Shown: piece after piece, positions 24,101-36,200 of the stretch
How positions within the stretch are numbered: position 1 is the stretch's first letter
Layout: every line of letters starts with the position of its first letter
Assembly: GCA_963402885.1 (NCBI GenBank)
Contig: OY727100.1
Coordinates: 21,547,665-21,611,664, forward strand
DNA: 64,000 nt
Reading direction: 5' to 3'
Source: Antedon bifida
Taxonomy: Eukaryota > Echinodermata > Crinoidea > Comatulida > Antedonidae
Program-made: the position numbers and the translations under genes
Notes under the pieces: model-generated
Database searches by the model: none
What the model was told of the DNA's origin: nothing
Seen by the model: only the letters and a program-made list of their open reading frames with translations

Positions 24101-27100
24101 ACAATCTTAGTAGGGCATCTTTACAGACGTAAGCATTGACTTGTTTACTTAAATCATAACAGTAGAACATGACTGATTACCTGCCAGATGAGAATGTAAA
24201 AACACGAAGAATATTTTGATGTCCTCATCCAATACCTTAATATAGTAAAATAAAAAAAAGTTTGAAACATTAATTGATCATTTGGAGGGCTTTTAAAAAA
24301 TTAATATTGTGTTCAGACTAGATACTTGCCTATAATCGAGTGACGTGTTCACACCCAATTGTCCGTCCCATGAGATGGGAGATCAGCTAGATTTTGTTGT
24401 CTGTACACAATTTCTATCTATCTAACTGCGCATAAACATCAGTAACAGTAACATTAGGCCACAGACCTAATATAAATTCCGAGCAAACTCGTTTCCCGAC
24501 CACACTTTATCCAATGCAATGCGGAGCACGGGCGGGTAATACAATAATTATACTTATTTATTGAAGAAATAATTATAATTTAATATATAATATTATATTA
24601 CAGTTTTACAATTACAGATAAGGACCAGATTTTAATATTACCTCTCTTGTGCAATCCGCATAACAAAATGAAAATGTTTTGAATAAATTTTCATTTGCTG
24701 GAATAGCTTGCAGCTCTGTGACAGCCTCGCCTATTTCCCAAATGCCTGCGTCGTACTCACGGAGCATAGGCGTGTAGAAAAACCTGACGCCAGAGTTGTC
24801 GTGGAAATCTGTGAAAGTAGAGAAACGGGGTTCGTTGTTGCCGGGTTTTTATTGGTTAGAGAGGCCAAAGGTCAGCAAGGCCGTACCGAGAGGTTAAAAA
24901 CAGACGAGGCAATGCATTAAATATTTATTAATATAAAATATGACGATCTGCGCTGGATAAATGGGATGAGTGGTGAAAATTGAAAATTAGACGAGGCGAG
25001 CGGGGTAAGTTTGTTCACAATATCTGACGATCATGGCAACAGATGTTAAAATGATGTAACAGTTTCGATAACAAAAAAATTGTTTAAATATACGATAAAT
25101 ACCTGGGGATAGGCCTGGGTTGTCGTAGTGAATCTGGACAAACATCACGGTGGGGTCACCCTCTTTGCCAAGAGAAATTCCAACATGCTCAGGATAGTTC
25201 AATGGCTATAATACAGACGAAAATAAGGTAGAGAAACTAATTTCATTATCGTATAAAAGTTGGTTCCCACTAAACCATGGTTCCAACTCTATAGGAAGCA
25301 ACGCAAGGACGACATGCAATGCAAGCGAGTTGACCAATGACAAGCGGTAGTTCGAATAATCCATTGCTTGCGATTGATAAACTTGCGTGCGTTGCGCTTA
25401 CGTCTTGCATTACGTCTCTTGTGGAAATCAAGCTTAAGCTTCGTTCCCACTACCGACGCAACGCAAAGTCGTAACTTAACGACGCAACGCAAAAACGTAA
25501 CGTAGTGATTTGACCAATCACAAGTGATGGATGATTCGAAAAGTGGCGTGTCATTGGTCAACTCACTTGCGTTGCGCGTATCGTCCTTGCGTTTCTAGTA
25601 AGAACCACGCTTTTAAGGAATAACTTAACATTTTGCTTATGGCTTGAGTTGAGTTATACATATTACATGTAGTATACCTATACAGGCCCACAACCCCCGA
25701 CCCCCCCCCCTCCTATTTTGTGGATCCGCTATTGATTATTATGTTATTATATTAATTACTTACCTGGGCACCGACAGCCCATCCGTATAGTAAACGGTCG
25801 CAATCTCGCAAGTCCGTTGGCATGTTAGCTGAATCATAACAGTCACCTGTCCAGTTAGTGGTTGTACCTTGGCAACTGTACGCCAGTAAATGATGAACCA
25901 ACGACTCATGTCCCTCTTGAACGATAGTTTCGGCCTGGAAAAGAAAGGAAACATTCAGAAATACATTTGCTCCCTGACCACCAATGTATACAGTTTCTAT
26001 GATGGCGCCAGTTTACACACCGTAAAGGCCAATCAGGGCCGTAGCCAGGATCTGTCAAGGGGGGGTTCGGACAATAAGTATTTGGGTCACTGCGCCGCGG
26101 GTGGGGTCTGAGGTGAATTTAGTGACACCCCTTGATGGCCGGAAATGGTACTCTCGTACATAACATTCATGATAAATGGCACCTCTAATTGGCCGGAAAA
26201 ACACTCTCATGCAGCATGCTACGATTGAACAAAACGATCGTACTTTTTTCCTCCTCCTCACGATAACATTTGTTGCCGCCGTATGTTAGATGCGCGTGCT
26301 CTGTGTGCGGAACCACCGCCGATTGTTTGATCATTCGGTATTTTGTTTTGCGTTCAAGTTACAAGCCCTCCAAAAAAAGCACAATTTGGGTGAGAAGGCA
26401 AATTCAATGCTTATTAAAGCCAGGGGCGGACCCAGGGGTGTTTCCCTTGTGGCCCGGGCAACAGCCTTAATTTCATACTAAATGTTGTTTCTGCCACTAA
26501 ATTAAAATTGAGTTCCATTTCATCGTATACAATATCCATCCGGACCCGGAACTTGATAGGCTTAGTCATAAAGTAGTTACAGAGTTGCAGGGCATTTTAT
26601 TATTGTTGAATGTTTTGATATTTTTATTGTTAAAACGACCTTCACAACCAACATATTTCTTTTCATTTTAAATGGAACGCTACAAAAATAATCCTCTGCT
26701 TCATCGGAGCATGAATACCTAATAACCAGACAAGAACGTATCTTTGTTACGTTTTACTATCAATCCATTTTCATGTCACGCAATCCATTTTTCAAAAATA
26801 TAGTGGTATAATAATACCATTTTGAGGGATTAGTTACAGTTTGACTTTGAATAAACCATTGGTAATTTACTGAAAATCCAAAATGAACTTGTGTTATAAT
26901 ACAAACAACACTATTCAATCAAAGAAACGCTCTACTACACATGAGAAGTAGCCTACCCACGCATAGCAGTGTTACTAGAGCCATAACAGATTACCTCTAA
27001 TGGATCAATCATTCACACATGAATTCAAAAATTCATCGACAAACGAAATATAGCCTATATTCATTCCTTTTAAATATTAGTACGCGGTTGTCTAGCGGTG

Positions 27101-30100
27101 TCCTTTGTACGATCGTTTGTGCCCAAGCTCGCGTCAATATCATGTTACATCCTGGGACCAAAAATTCGTATTATTTTTCAGGTGAAAATCGGCAACCAAT
27201 TCATTTGTTTAACAATAAGGTATGAGTTATTCACGAACGAGTTTACGAATTTTCAATTTACAAATAACCTTTTGTATTGTGGGGCACGTATTTGTTGGAG
27301 GATTTTCAGAGATGAGGGTGGTGAGGTACTGGGGATGTCGGGGATGGGGGTTCGCAGTCGGTTAAGGGGGGGGGGGGGTGCGGTTCGCTGTAAAGGGGGG
27401 TTCGCCCGAACCATAAAAACCCCCCCTGGCTACGGGCCTGCCAATTTACACAGACGAGCGGTAACGGTAATAAACATATATAATCTATGTTATTCCTTAT
27501 GACTTAGGCCTACATGAACGGGCGGTTTCCGCTGAGGATAGATACAGATTGTAGGTGGGACAAGCTACGCGGTGTTCTGCTTACCGTTACCGCTCGTCTG
27601 TGTAAATTAGCCTTTATGCGTGATTAAAATAGAATGACGTCATGCATAAACGGCATAAATATGGAGAAAGATTTGTAGGCCTTCTTGGGGTTCACTGCGA
27701 GTATGGGAGACCAGTGCAAGTTTCGTTGTTGTAACAAGTCAGATTCGTCACAAACACTTATTAAAATCTCGAGTTATCCTTATCTTCAATATGGGCCGAA
27801 ATAATAAATAGCACGCCCTCTATTGCATTCTTTATTTTGCCAAGTTTTATCATATTGGAAAAGAAATAGCAACAGGTAGCGTATAGTTGTAATTAGACTA
27901 AAATAATGGCTATTATGAAGTTACTACAGATGTTGACACATTGACATATGTTTAAATTTATTCTAAAAGTAAACTTTATTCTGTTTGTATAATTAAAAAG
28001 CCTGGCCATAACTTACCCGGAAAATATGTACTGGGCTGTCAAATTTTGGAACAGGTAAAGAAAAGCACAAGTATGTTGTATCGCTATCTTCTGGTACTGT
28101 CACCTAATATAAATTATATAAAAAACATAAAGAAACGGCTATAGCTTCTCTTGTTTTATTATTGTTTACCCGTTCCCCATTCTGTTTATGTTTACCACAA
28201 TTATCATGGGCAAATAAAAGAAAGTAAAGCTTTGTCTACACTATCAAACTAGTGAAAAAAAAGTGAGATGTGCACAAATATGGTAGTGCTATGACATCAT
28301 CATGTTCATATATGAGCACATCACATTTGTTTGTCATACAGAGTTTGACAGTGTGGACAGAACTTTAGAAAAGAATAAATACGTTTGGCATAAATCCATC
28401 AAAATAACTGTATTCTTCGGGAAAGTCGAATTCATCTTCTTGAGAACTGAGCAATAGGATTGATCGCACTCCACGTGACGTGCCGTGGTAGATGATGTCA
28501 TCAGAATTCACAGGATCCATGTTATTCACGGCCCAAATGACCCTAATTGTGTCATCCTAGGATAAATAATAAAGAAAAATACTTTGGTAAGCTTGGTTCC
28601 TAACCAGGAGGACGCAACGAACGACATAAGCGCAATGCGAGCGAGTGACCAATGACAAACGACAGTTCAGATAATCCATCGCTTGTGATTGGTCAAATTG
28701 CGCTTATTTACGCCCTTACGTTGTGTGTCCTAGTGGAAACCGAGTTTCAATAAGTAAAGAAGCATCATAATGACAGTTCGAAATATATGAGCAAAACTCT
28801 AGTGGGAACCAAGGTTTAATAAGTAAAAAATAGCATTATAATGAAAGTTCCAAATTATGTAAGCAAAACTAATAATTGTAAAAACCAATTGTATAACAAA
28901 ATTGTAAAGCTACAGATAATTATTCAAAACCGCTCAGGTACAAAAAAAATGGATACAAAAGCGTCTGCATTGCTACCTATTTATCTATACCTATTGAACC
29001 AATTTCCTTCTGTACAGATGTAAATTCAAAACACAACAGGTAAAATTGTCTTTCAATTATTGTTATCATTTGTACAGATGATAACAAAAACGATATCCTT
29101 TACCATTATTATTTGTTTGTTGAATATGCCATTTTGATTTGACTAAACACTGAATATTTTTTTGTTCGTTTTTTTTTTATAGAAGTGAATAACTTCATTT
29201 AAAGTGCAAAATGGCCTATATTCAAAGTCTGATTTTGGACATCTTTTTCATGATTTTGGGGGACAACATAACTTTAATTCTTCAGGATTCAAGATTCCAG
29301 AAATTGTATTGGTCCACTTTAAAATGGTAATCTGTATTTAGAGATACAGGTTTGATGGATCTCTAGGCCTAGATATTATAGTGAAACCATCACCTGGACC
29401 TACAGTCACACAATAATATCTCTATGGTCCAGGCGATCAATGACACTTCAAAATACTTGGATCAGGTCATAGGTCATCGAAAGATCTTGACCTTAGTTAA
29501 AGAATAATGACGATTGATGAGTATTCGTACATTTATTACGTTATCCTTGTCGTCGCATGTATTCAATGCTCGACTGAATCCAATTGTTGTTCGACCTCCT
29601 TCTTCACGTCCATACAGAAGAGTGTAATCCTGAGATGTATCCGCTTCCGGTTTGGCATATTCAGTTGCATAACGGTCCTAAATATAAGAATGATAAAGAA
29701 TTATGAAAACTACTTTTTTTCACATCTTGTAAATCTCACATTTGTTTAATCTCGGACTAAGAAGCAACGCAAGGACACGGGTACGTACAGTATCGTATGC
29801 GCAATAGAGTTAACTTTATTAATCACAAGCAATGGATTATGCGAACTGTTGCTTGTGATTGGTCAACTTACTTGCGTATGGCGTGTACGCGCCCGTATGC
29901 AAATGAGAACCAAGATAAGGACATTATATACCAAAAATATCGTTGTTGAATTTGAATGCTCTCGATGCAAACACAGACAAAAGTTAGAAACTACAGTTAT
30001 AATTTGAACATAGAGTAGATAGGCCTAATAAAGTGTCATATTTTTGTTTTGAAAAATCCAATGCTTTGAAAATTGTCATTGACTTGGCTAAAACATTACC

Positions 30101-30608
30101 GGTAGTCTATTGGTCAATTCAAACTTGTTTTCAGTAACAGTATTCAATTGTTGTAAGTAATGTTACGTAGGCATGCATGGAAAAACATCAAACTTATAAG
30201 AGTTTTGAACAAGAACAAATAGATATCGGTTTGTTTATTCTGGAGTTATCCTTGAAGTTATTCAGTGGACCTTCTGGTGCAATTATGCAATGCGTTTGAG
30301 AAAAGCAAAATAATTTTCAAGATATTTAATCAACTTACAGACAAATATGGTTGACCATTTCTGACCCATCCGATCACGATATCCGATCCGGGCATTCCAC
30401 CGTTAGGAGAAAAGCCAATGGCCACATATCCCATCGTATCGGCACTCATTTCAAGGAGAATGTCTCCGTCATCAATTCGCCATTTTAGCTTAAAATCATA
30501 CTCGGCATTCATAACAACCTCGTGATCCTCGTTGACGGAATCTTCGGTGTTTACTAACACAAAATACATACAAACAAACAATATCGTCTTTGATACAATC
30601 TCAGACAT
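21157..30608 (-). CDS. DBH-like copper monooxygenase, copy B (MOXD1 type)
   Basis: Thirteen coding exons on the minus strand: 30608-30339, 29677-29531, 28556-28383, 28103-28017, 25934-25764, 25205-25103, 24808-24642, 24235-24181, 23754-23630, 23212-23153, 22381-22260, 21869-21725 and 21345-21157, giving 604 aa. Every intron has the same phase as in copy A, 1.7 kb downstream in transcription order, so the pair is a tandem duplication. A signal peptide (about 1-20), a DOMON domain and the monooxygenase core are present. Copper ligands are H240, H241, H309, H387, H389 and M462. Exon 11 is nine bases shorter than in copy A. The end (VSAMPAGLIMLPMF onward) is moderately hydrophobic. The copies differ widely outside the active-site segments, so the duplication is old. 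The substrate is unknown. Confidence 0.93.
21433..21698. repeat. Family A MITE, one and a half copies
   Basis: A half copy runs to about 21536, then a full one from AAGCTTGGTTCCCACTAGG to CTAGTGGGAACCATGGCTTA. Its right edge lies about 20 bases beyond the donor of MOXD1-B exon 12 (minus strand, donor 21724-21719). Confidence 0.75.
21884..22038. repeat. Family B MITE next to a splice acceptor
   Basis: TAAAGCTCTGTCTACACTAT and GTGTGGACAGAGCTTTA are the inverted ends. The left edge lies about 13 bases from the acceptor of MOXD1-B exon 12 (minus strand, AG at 21871-21870). Confidence 0.85.
22595..22932. repeat. 286-bp-spaced direct repeat enclosing LINE-like sequence
   Basis: A 50-base segment starting ACCCTAAGAAAAAAGTTTAT (22595) recurs at 22881 with few changes. 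Between them, 22647-22859 is a diverged, shortened relative of the 756-bp unit at 17062. Its words include AATATGGTTAGAAAGG and AAAACGTCCTCGTA. All of this is in intron 10 of copy B. Confidence 0.65.
23037..23142. repeat. Family A related palindrome next to a splice donor
   Basis: TTTTTGACCAATCATGACGC and GCGTCGTGATTGGTCAAATT are inverted arms around a centre near 23077. Its right edge is about 5 bases from the donor of MOXD1-B exon 10 (23152-23147, minus strand). Confidence 0.65.
23257..23326. repeat. Perfect 23-bp inverted repeat (hairpin)
   Basis: Arms 23257-23279 and 23304-23326 are exact reverse complements, rich in GGGGCGCC, separated by 24 bases. The GC-rich stem stands out from the AT-rich intron. 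It lies in intron 9 of copy B, about 45 bases before the exon 10 acceptor. Confidence 0.95.
23957..24110 (+). repeat. tRNA-derived SINE (same family as 54462)
   Basis: GAGTGGTCGAGCGATT (A box) and GGTACGGTTCGATCGC (B box) are followed by AGAACAAGTCTTCTCGGGTA. The same body follows the tRNA head at 54462. The copy is truncated after about 150 bases. It lies in intron 8 of copy B. Confidence 0.7.
24876..25006. repeat. Family D MITE, right end degraded
   Basis: It starts CAAGGCCGTACCGAG and shares its interior (TTAATATAAAATATG, CGATCTGCGCTGG, GGTGAAAATTGAAAAT) with 37142-37291. The right terminal repeat is not recognisable. It lies in intron 6 of copy B. Confidence 0.6.
25262..25614. repeat. 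Two adjacent family A MITEs
   Basis: GTTGGTTCCCACTAAACC opens the first, and AAGCTTCGTTCCCACTACC near 25439 opens the second, which ends CTAGTAAGAACCACGC. They lie in intron 5 of copy B, about 55 bases before the exon 6 acceptor. Confidence 0.7.
26025..27616. repeat. Palindromic MITE split by a 1.4-kb insertion
   Basis: The left edge TAAAGGCCAAT (26023-26033) and the resumed CCAATTTACACAGACGAGCG (27441 on) form one arm. The inverse arm CGTTACCGCTCGTCTGTGTA lies at about 27584-27603, with its edge CCTTTA to 27616. An uninterrupted arm is seen at about 34903. TA at both outer edges suggests a TA target. Confidence 0.7.
26034..27440. mobile_element. 1.4-kb family D DNA transposon, non-autonomous
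   Basis: Ends are CAGGGCCGTAGCCAGG and, inverted, CAGGCCCGTAGCCAGG, followed by G-rich runs in both arms. The direct repeat CCAAT flanks it (26029-26033, 27441-27445), and the interrupted host repeat confirms the insertion point. No long transposase frame is visible. The 5-bp target duplication would fit the hAT5-like groups, but that is an inference. Confidence 0.85.
28225..28367. repeat. Family B MITE next to a splice donor
   Basis: TAAAGCTTTGTCTACACTAT at left, GTGTGGACAGAACTTTA at right. The right edge is about 9 bases past the donor of MOXD1-B exon 3 (28382-28377, minus strand). Confidence 0.8.
28591..28820. repeat. Family A MITE with trailing fragment
   Basis: It starts AAGCTTGGTTCCTAACCAGG and ends TCCTAGTGGAAACCGAG near 28743. 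A stray CTAGTGGGAACCAAGG follows at 28799. It lies in intron 2 of copy B. Confidence 0.65.
29758..29908. repeat. Family A MITE, degraded
   Basis: GAAGCAACGCAAGGACACGG and the inverse GCGTGTACGCGCCCGTATGC sit around ACTTTATTAATCACAAGC and GCTTGTGATTGGTCAAC arms, ending GAGAACCAAG. It lies in intron 1 of copy B. Confidence 0.6.
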
Positions 30609-30987
30609 TGTGAGACTTATTAGAAAAAAAATTCACACAGAAATGTATAAATAACAGTTGGTTCCGCTCTTAAACGCTGCTTGTGACTAAGTTAATGGAA
30701 AATGAGACTCACTTGAGCGTGATTATGCTGGTATACGTTTTTAATACTGTTTAATCTTATACGACGTGAGTTATTCTTTTGTAATGTAGATAATAAGTAT
30801 ATCTTTTGTGTGTGGTATGCGTTGTTATTTGTTATTTTGTAAGGAGTTTATTTTATTTCCTCTGTTGGGCGTATCATAATAGCCTTGCGTTTTATCGATT
30901 GGATATGTAATTTCTAATAACAATTTTCAGCTACCTGACTTATTCAAATGAATTAATCGATTTTTTATATTGGAAATGAGTATAGCT

Positions 30988-31345
30988 CTTAAAGACGCAA
31001 CGCGCAAAGACGAAAAACCCATCTCCAACCAGCGAGTTGTTAACCAATGACAAGCGACAGTTCTTATCCAGCGCTTGATTGGTCAAATCCCACTAGGACG
31101 CTACGCAAGCCGTAACGAAGCGAATTGACCAATCACAAACGACAGTTTGATAATCTATCTTTTAATTAGTCAATTCGCTTGTTTTGTAGTACGTTTGCGT
31201 GTTGCGTCCTTGAGTTTCGTCAGTCGAAACCAAGCTTTATTGGTCACCTTGATTCATTGCGTTGCGTCTAAACTACGTCCGTGCGTTGCGTCTCTAGTGT
31301 GAACCAAGCATTACGTTGCGTTGCGTCCTAGTGGGAACCAAGTTA
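30988..31345. repeat. Cluster of family A MITE copies
   Basis: At least two palindromes overlap, with GACCAATGACAAGCGACAG, CGAATTGACCAATCACAA and two terminal GTGAACCAAGC or GTGGGAACCAAGT edges. Confidence 0.65.
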
Positions 31346-31814
31346 ATATTATACATTATTAACTGACCACACCCTAGTAGATTTTCAAGAAAAACGATAT
31401 ATTGATGACGTCAGAAAGTTCATCATAAGCTCTAGTTATCTGTTTTTCGCTCAAATTCTGAGCGCTTCATTGTATTTGTATATTTGTGAGTATTTGTTTG
31501 TCTTGCTTTTTTCAAGCGATTTGCTTTGCTTAAAAACTTATATAATATTATATTATATATTTTTGTTGCACGCTTCAATAGGACAGTACATCTCGTCTTT
31601 ATCAAACAAAAATAGCATATTCATTCTGCAGCGACATCAAGGTCAGATTCGCATCACTGAGTGCCTAGATTATTCCATCTATCTATTCATTCTATTCTAG
31701 CGTGTGAACACGACCGACAATAGAAACCCATTGGCAGAAGTTCAAGGTTACACTTATTGTTCAAATGGTGAAGATAAAAGATTCTACTCTAGATTTTAAT
31801 GCGATTTATGTGAC

Positions 31815-32018
31815 AATGCAATAAAGGTCGCAAACTACAGATTTTTGCTAGAAAAATAATTCTAAAAAATAAACTGGCCTAGGCCTAATTCTTATCAGGA
31901 AAGAGTGAATCAAATTAATGCAATAAAGGTCGCAAACTACAGATTTTTGCTAGAAAAGAATTCTAAAAAATAAACTGGCCTAGGCCTAATTCTTATCAGG
32001 AAAGAGTGAACCAAATTA
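31815..32018. repeat. 102-bp tandem duplication
   Basis: 31815-31916 and 31917-32018 match over their whole length except for a one- or two-base indel near AGAAAAATAATTC versus AGAAAAGAATTC and single substitutions. The unit ends in a CTAGGCCTAATTC stretch. Confidence 0.9.
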
Positions 32019-32067
32019 TAACCAACCGCGAAGACTTGATATTACCTGTAAATATGAGCTGATCAAG

Positions 32068-32115
32068 CGCCTTGAGCACTTTTGTGGATATGTGCGCTGT
32101 GTAAATCTTATTATT
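32068..32115 (+). repeat. SINE 3' tail
   Basis: AGCGCCTTGAGCAC followed by GGATATGTGCGCTGTGTAAA and a TTATTATTATTA run is a common 3' end of metazoan tRNA-derived SINEs. The head is not recognisable. Confidence 0.5.
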
Positions 32116-32239
32116 ATTATCAGTTATTAATTGTTAACATTTTCTTTACAATAACCATCAATATGTCTTAATTCATCAAATGGCTCAATCAATGGTGATT
32201 ATTCATGGCTGTTTTTCAGCCGAACTCCCAGCTAGTGCG

Positions 32240-32330
32240 CCTAATCTTAAATTAGCACAGTGAGTTGACCAATCACAAGCAAAATTTCGGATGATCCATC
32301 ACGTGTCCATTGCGTTGCGTCGTAGGCCTA
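32240..32330. repeat. Family A MITE fragment
   Basis: GAGTTGACCAATCACAAGC and CCATTGCGTTGCGTCGTAG are typical family words, but the left end is missing. Confidence 0.5.
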
Positions 32331-33229
32331 CTTTGTACCATAATACGAATGAGCAAACTCTGGCTATCTAAGCCTTACTGAGTGTCTTAGAAGACCACTC
32401 CTCATGTCTGATGTCCGTGTCTTCTTGTTTAGGCCTGTGCGTTGTAGTAATTTTACCTGTTATATTTGTAGGCCTATACATATTTATATTTTTATATGAG
32501 CAATTTCCGGAAAAAATCAATGAAGCTAATTTAAATTTTTTAAGACAGAAAAAATAAAATGAAATTCGTCACTTATTTGAAATATTTATGGGTATGCTGA
32601 GTGCGCCCTTTTGGTAGGCCTATCTGTATTACATTTAAGTAGACCTACTCTCACACCATGCCTTGGTCATACACATGAAAACTGATTTTTACATTAAAAA
32701 AACCGTTATCACAGGTAGGTGGTAACTGAAAAAAAACTAAAAGGCAATCCAAAAAAGCATATACATAAATCAGCGCAAAAGTTTTGGTACATCCTGCCGA
32801 CACGCGGCGCCCTGCATGCTCAAAATAGCGTTTCCGATACATGTGGTCAGCATGGACGATACTATAACATAATAGGGGTATTTAAATTTAATTTTACGTT
32901 GAAAAAATTAAACTTTACTCATTTAAATAGATAGATATTTATTGATTTTTTAAATAATTATTACTGTTTATTTTATGTTGATTATTGCCTTATAAGTGGA
33001 ATCAGTGTAATCGACTCTAGTTAAAATGGATTATGCCTCCATAATAATGGAGGGCACTATGTTTATTTCCTGATAAGCCATCAGTTCAGAGAGGACAGTT
33101 AGTTCATAGTTGTTGTCTCTTTCCGCTATATACGCTCTCTGAGCTCTTGTAACCAGTAACAATAATTTCACAAGAGAGGCCTAGCTCCAAAGTGCATTAC
33201 GGTTGAAAGAAAAGAAATACAACAACAAA

Positions 33230-36200
33230 ATGCCTAATAAAAAGAAAAACAAGAAGCAAATTACTGGTTTATCTATGTTTATTCAAGATATAAAACCTGA
33301 ACTTCAGCGTCAAGGACACAACAACAAACGAATGGACGAGTTGGTTCAAATTGCTCACCCACTATGGAAGGTAAGGCATCATAAATTATATCATTATACT
33401 TATAGGATTGAGCCTAGCCTAGGCTACCTAGGCCTACTACTACACCGCCCACCATCATCCAGCAGACCTCGTGCTGGCACTAAGAGTAGGCCAGTCAGCA
33501 TGTGTGTGATTTATTCATCACTGTGGTATCCATAAAAAATAGCCTGGCCCTAGGCCTAGAATTTTTTTCTTTAACAAAATAAAAATAACTTTTAATTCAT
33601 TAAATTATTTCTTCCTTGTTTGAAAATTGTGAAAACTAATGATTATTAGGTCACTGTGATATAATAGCATTTTAAGGCTAGTTTTTACTCTCTGCATGTT
33701 TTAATAATTGAACTGCCGAGTCGAATTCATAGTAAGTAGCTTAAATTATGCATGTGTTGTTGCATACTGCGTTTGTAGGATAATTCATTAGCATAAAACT
33801 AGCATATAATTTTACTTCAGAATCTATCGGCAGACGAGAGGGAGATGTACAATGACCAGGCCAAAGAAGCAAAACGGAAAATGCGAGATGCTGGTGGTGT
33901 ACACTCGGGAGGGCGTCTTGACTGTGTAGGCAATCTCATGTCTGTAAGTATTACATTATATTGATGAAATAATTGGTTATCTTCTCTAATAATTTCTAAA
34001 TGTTGCAACTATTTAAAAATTTTTTTTAATTGTTAATTTATAGGAGACAATAGATCTTGATGAAATAGACCGAAGAAATGAAAGAATGCAAAGAAGTGTA
34101 AGCGAATTCTGGCCTGAAGGAGAAGGTAAATATAAAGCTCTGTCTACATTATCAAGTGTGAATATGCCCAAATATGGTAGTGATATGATATCATCATGTC
34201 CATATATGGGCACATCACATTTTTTTGTCACATAAAGTTTGATAGTGTAGACAAAGCATAAGAGGATTTTTTTTTGGAACAACAAGATGTATATAATGTA
34301 TGTTGATAGGAACATATTCTATTATAAACATTTTTTTGTAACAGGAAGCGGAAAAGAAAAATAGTTTATTTTTAGCTCGTTTTCTGAGAAGCCTATGGAA
34401 TTGTGGTAACAGTTATACTCCTTCAGTTTTTCCTTAATTAGCTTTGTTTTATTTCCAATTTATTTATAGAAGGTAACCATTCTAGCTGGATATAAAAATG
34501 CTGGTTAATATTCATTGGCCACCTTAAATTCCAATAATTTTATAAATCTTTATTTTTCATGTTTGTTGGGGGACAATACATCTTTAAATATTTATTGATA
34601 TTCTTACTATTCATTAAGCCTTAGAATTACCATTATCAATTCATTCAACAGGTGTCTGTTTAGAGATATTTTACATCATCACGTTTGAGGTGCTGTGTAA
34701 GTTTCCAGATAATCAAGGCTACTTACCTGCTGAAGTCGCCATCGTTGAGTACAGTCTTAGCGCCGGTATCATCAGAATATTTCATAGGTTCATAGATCCT
34801 GGACCAATACCTATGGGTTTTAGATTTCTCTGCTTGTCAACTAGTAAGACATTTTTGGTATAAATATTTCAAAATGTGGGAGAATAACCTGTGACTTGTA
34901 GCCTAAAGGCCAATTTACACAGACGAGCAGTAACAGTAATAAATATAGATATCAGTATCATGGCAAATTCTGTAATACAGTGTCATATAACAATACATAT
35001 GAATCACATGTGATGCCTGTATCACATGTGATGCAGGTATCACATGTGATGCCTGTATTACATGTGATGCCTGTATCACATGTGATGCCTGTTTGCCAAA
35101 ACCTGATCACTAATAGTACAGAGAACAACATCAAACCTGTTTTTAATTAAACTTCACACAAATTGGAACCTCAGTCCCCACAGGGATCTTGTTACTTTCA
35201 CAACAATAAGTTGAATAGCTTCTACATTTCAAACTGTTGTTATCCTCTAGGTGATGATAAACACCAAATCCCAATTGAAAATTTTGACAGAGCAGAGAGA
35301 GATTATAGGGAACTATGGGCAGACATGTGCAATTTCATTAACCCGGACAAGAGGAAATCTTTGCCATGCCTATACACACTTGTAAGTAATCGCAAGAATT
35401 TCTAAAGTGTGGTTCTAGAACGGAGCGTAACGCAGCGACGTATCGACGCAAGGTGCTGTATTGCGTAATCACAAGTACCGACGACGCAATAGTGCTGCAA
35501 ACATCGCTATGGAAAATAAGAGATAACATAACATAAGATGTTTTAAATGTTATTAAAGAAAACCCCTGGATATCAGTTAACCCCTGGGCTAAACTGGAAG
35601 GTTACCCTCTTTAAAGATAGTTGAAAACTAAATTAATTTCATGAAGCATTAAAACATTTTTTTCTTTCCCTTTTTCAGAAAGAAAATTGTGATAAAGTTG
35701 CGTTTTGTGTTGACTGGATGGCAAGGCATGCTGGTAAGTGTTTAAGTATTGTACATAAACAAGTACTTGTAAGGTTAACGTGGGGGCGGCCTACTCTAGG
35801 ATTGAGCGGAATATTGTGCTAGGAGTCAGTCGTGCTAGGAGGAGTCGACATGAGCAATAACCATTAAAATGCCGCTATAAAAATCTAAATTACTATTATA
35901 TTAAAATTAATAATTATTATAATCAGCTAATTTTGTTTATTTTAAATAGATGTACCAAATAGACTTGATGAGAAAATTTACCAGTTGGAGATTCTGTACA
36001 CTGAACTGTATTATCATGGAGTTCGGGGTGATAAACCTTCGCTTACGTGCGCCACCATCATGTTCAGCTCCACGTCCTTTGATTACGAGTCAAACACAAG
36101 GTAACGTCAACATTTCGAATAATTTAAGTGCTTAGAAAATGAGCGAAATAAAGAGAGTAACAGAGGGCGTGTTATTTTCGGCGCATGTTGAAGATAGAGA

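Larger units (their letters stand above)
30609..33229. other. Intergenic region between divergent MOXD1-B and MAEL
   Basis: This holds the promoters of both divergently transcribed genes, but I see no clear TATA box for either. It also contains family A copies (30988-31345, 32240-32330), a 102-bp tandem duplication (31815-32018) and a SINE tail (about 32070). I see no further exon. Confidence 0.5.

Noticed and set aside
27098..27502. 134-codon frame in the 1.4-kb element
   Set aside because: It runs through G-rich low-complexity terminal sequence and across the element boundary, so it is not a transposase.
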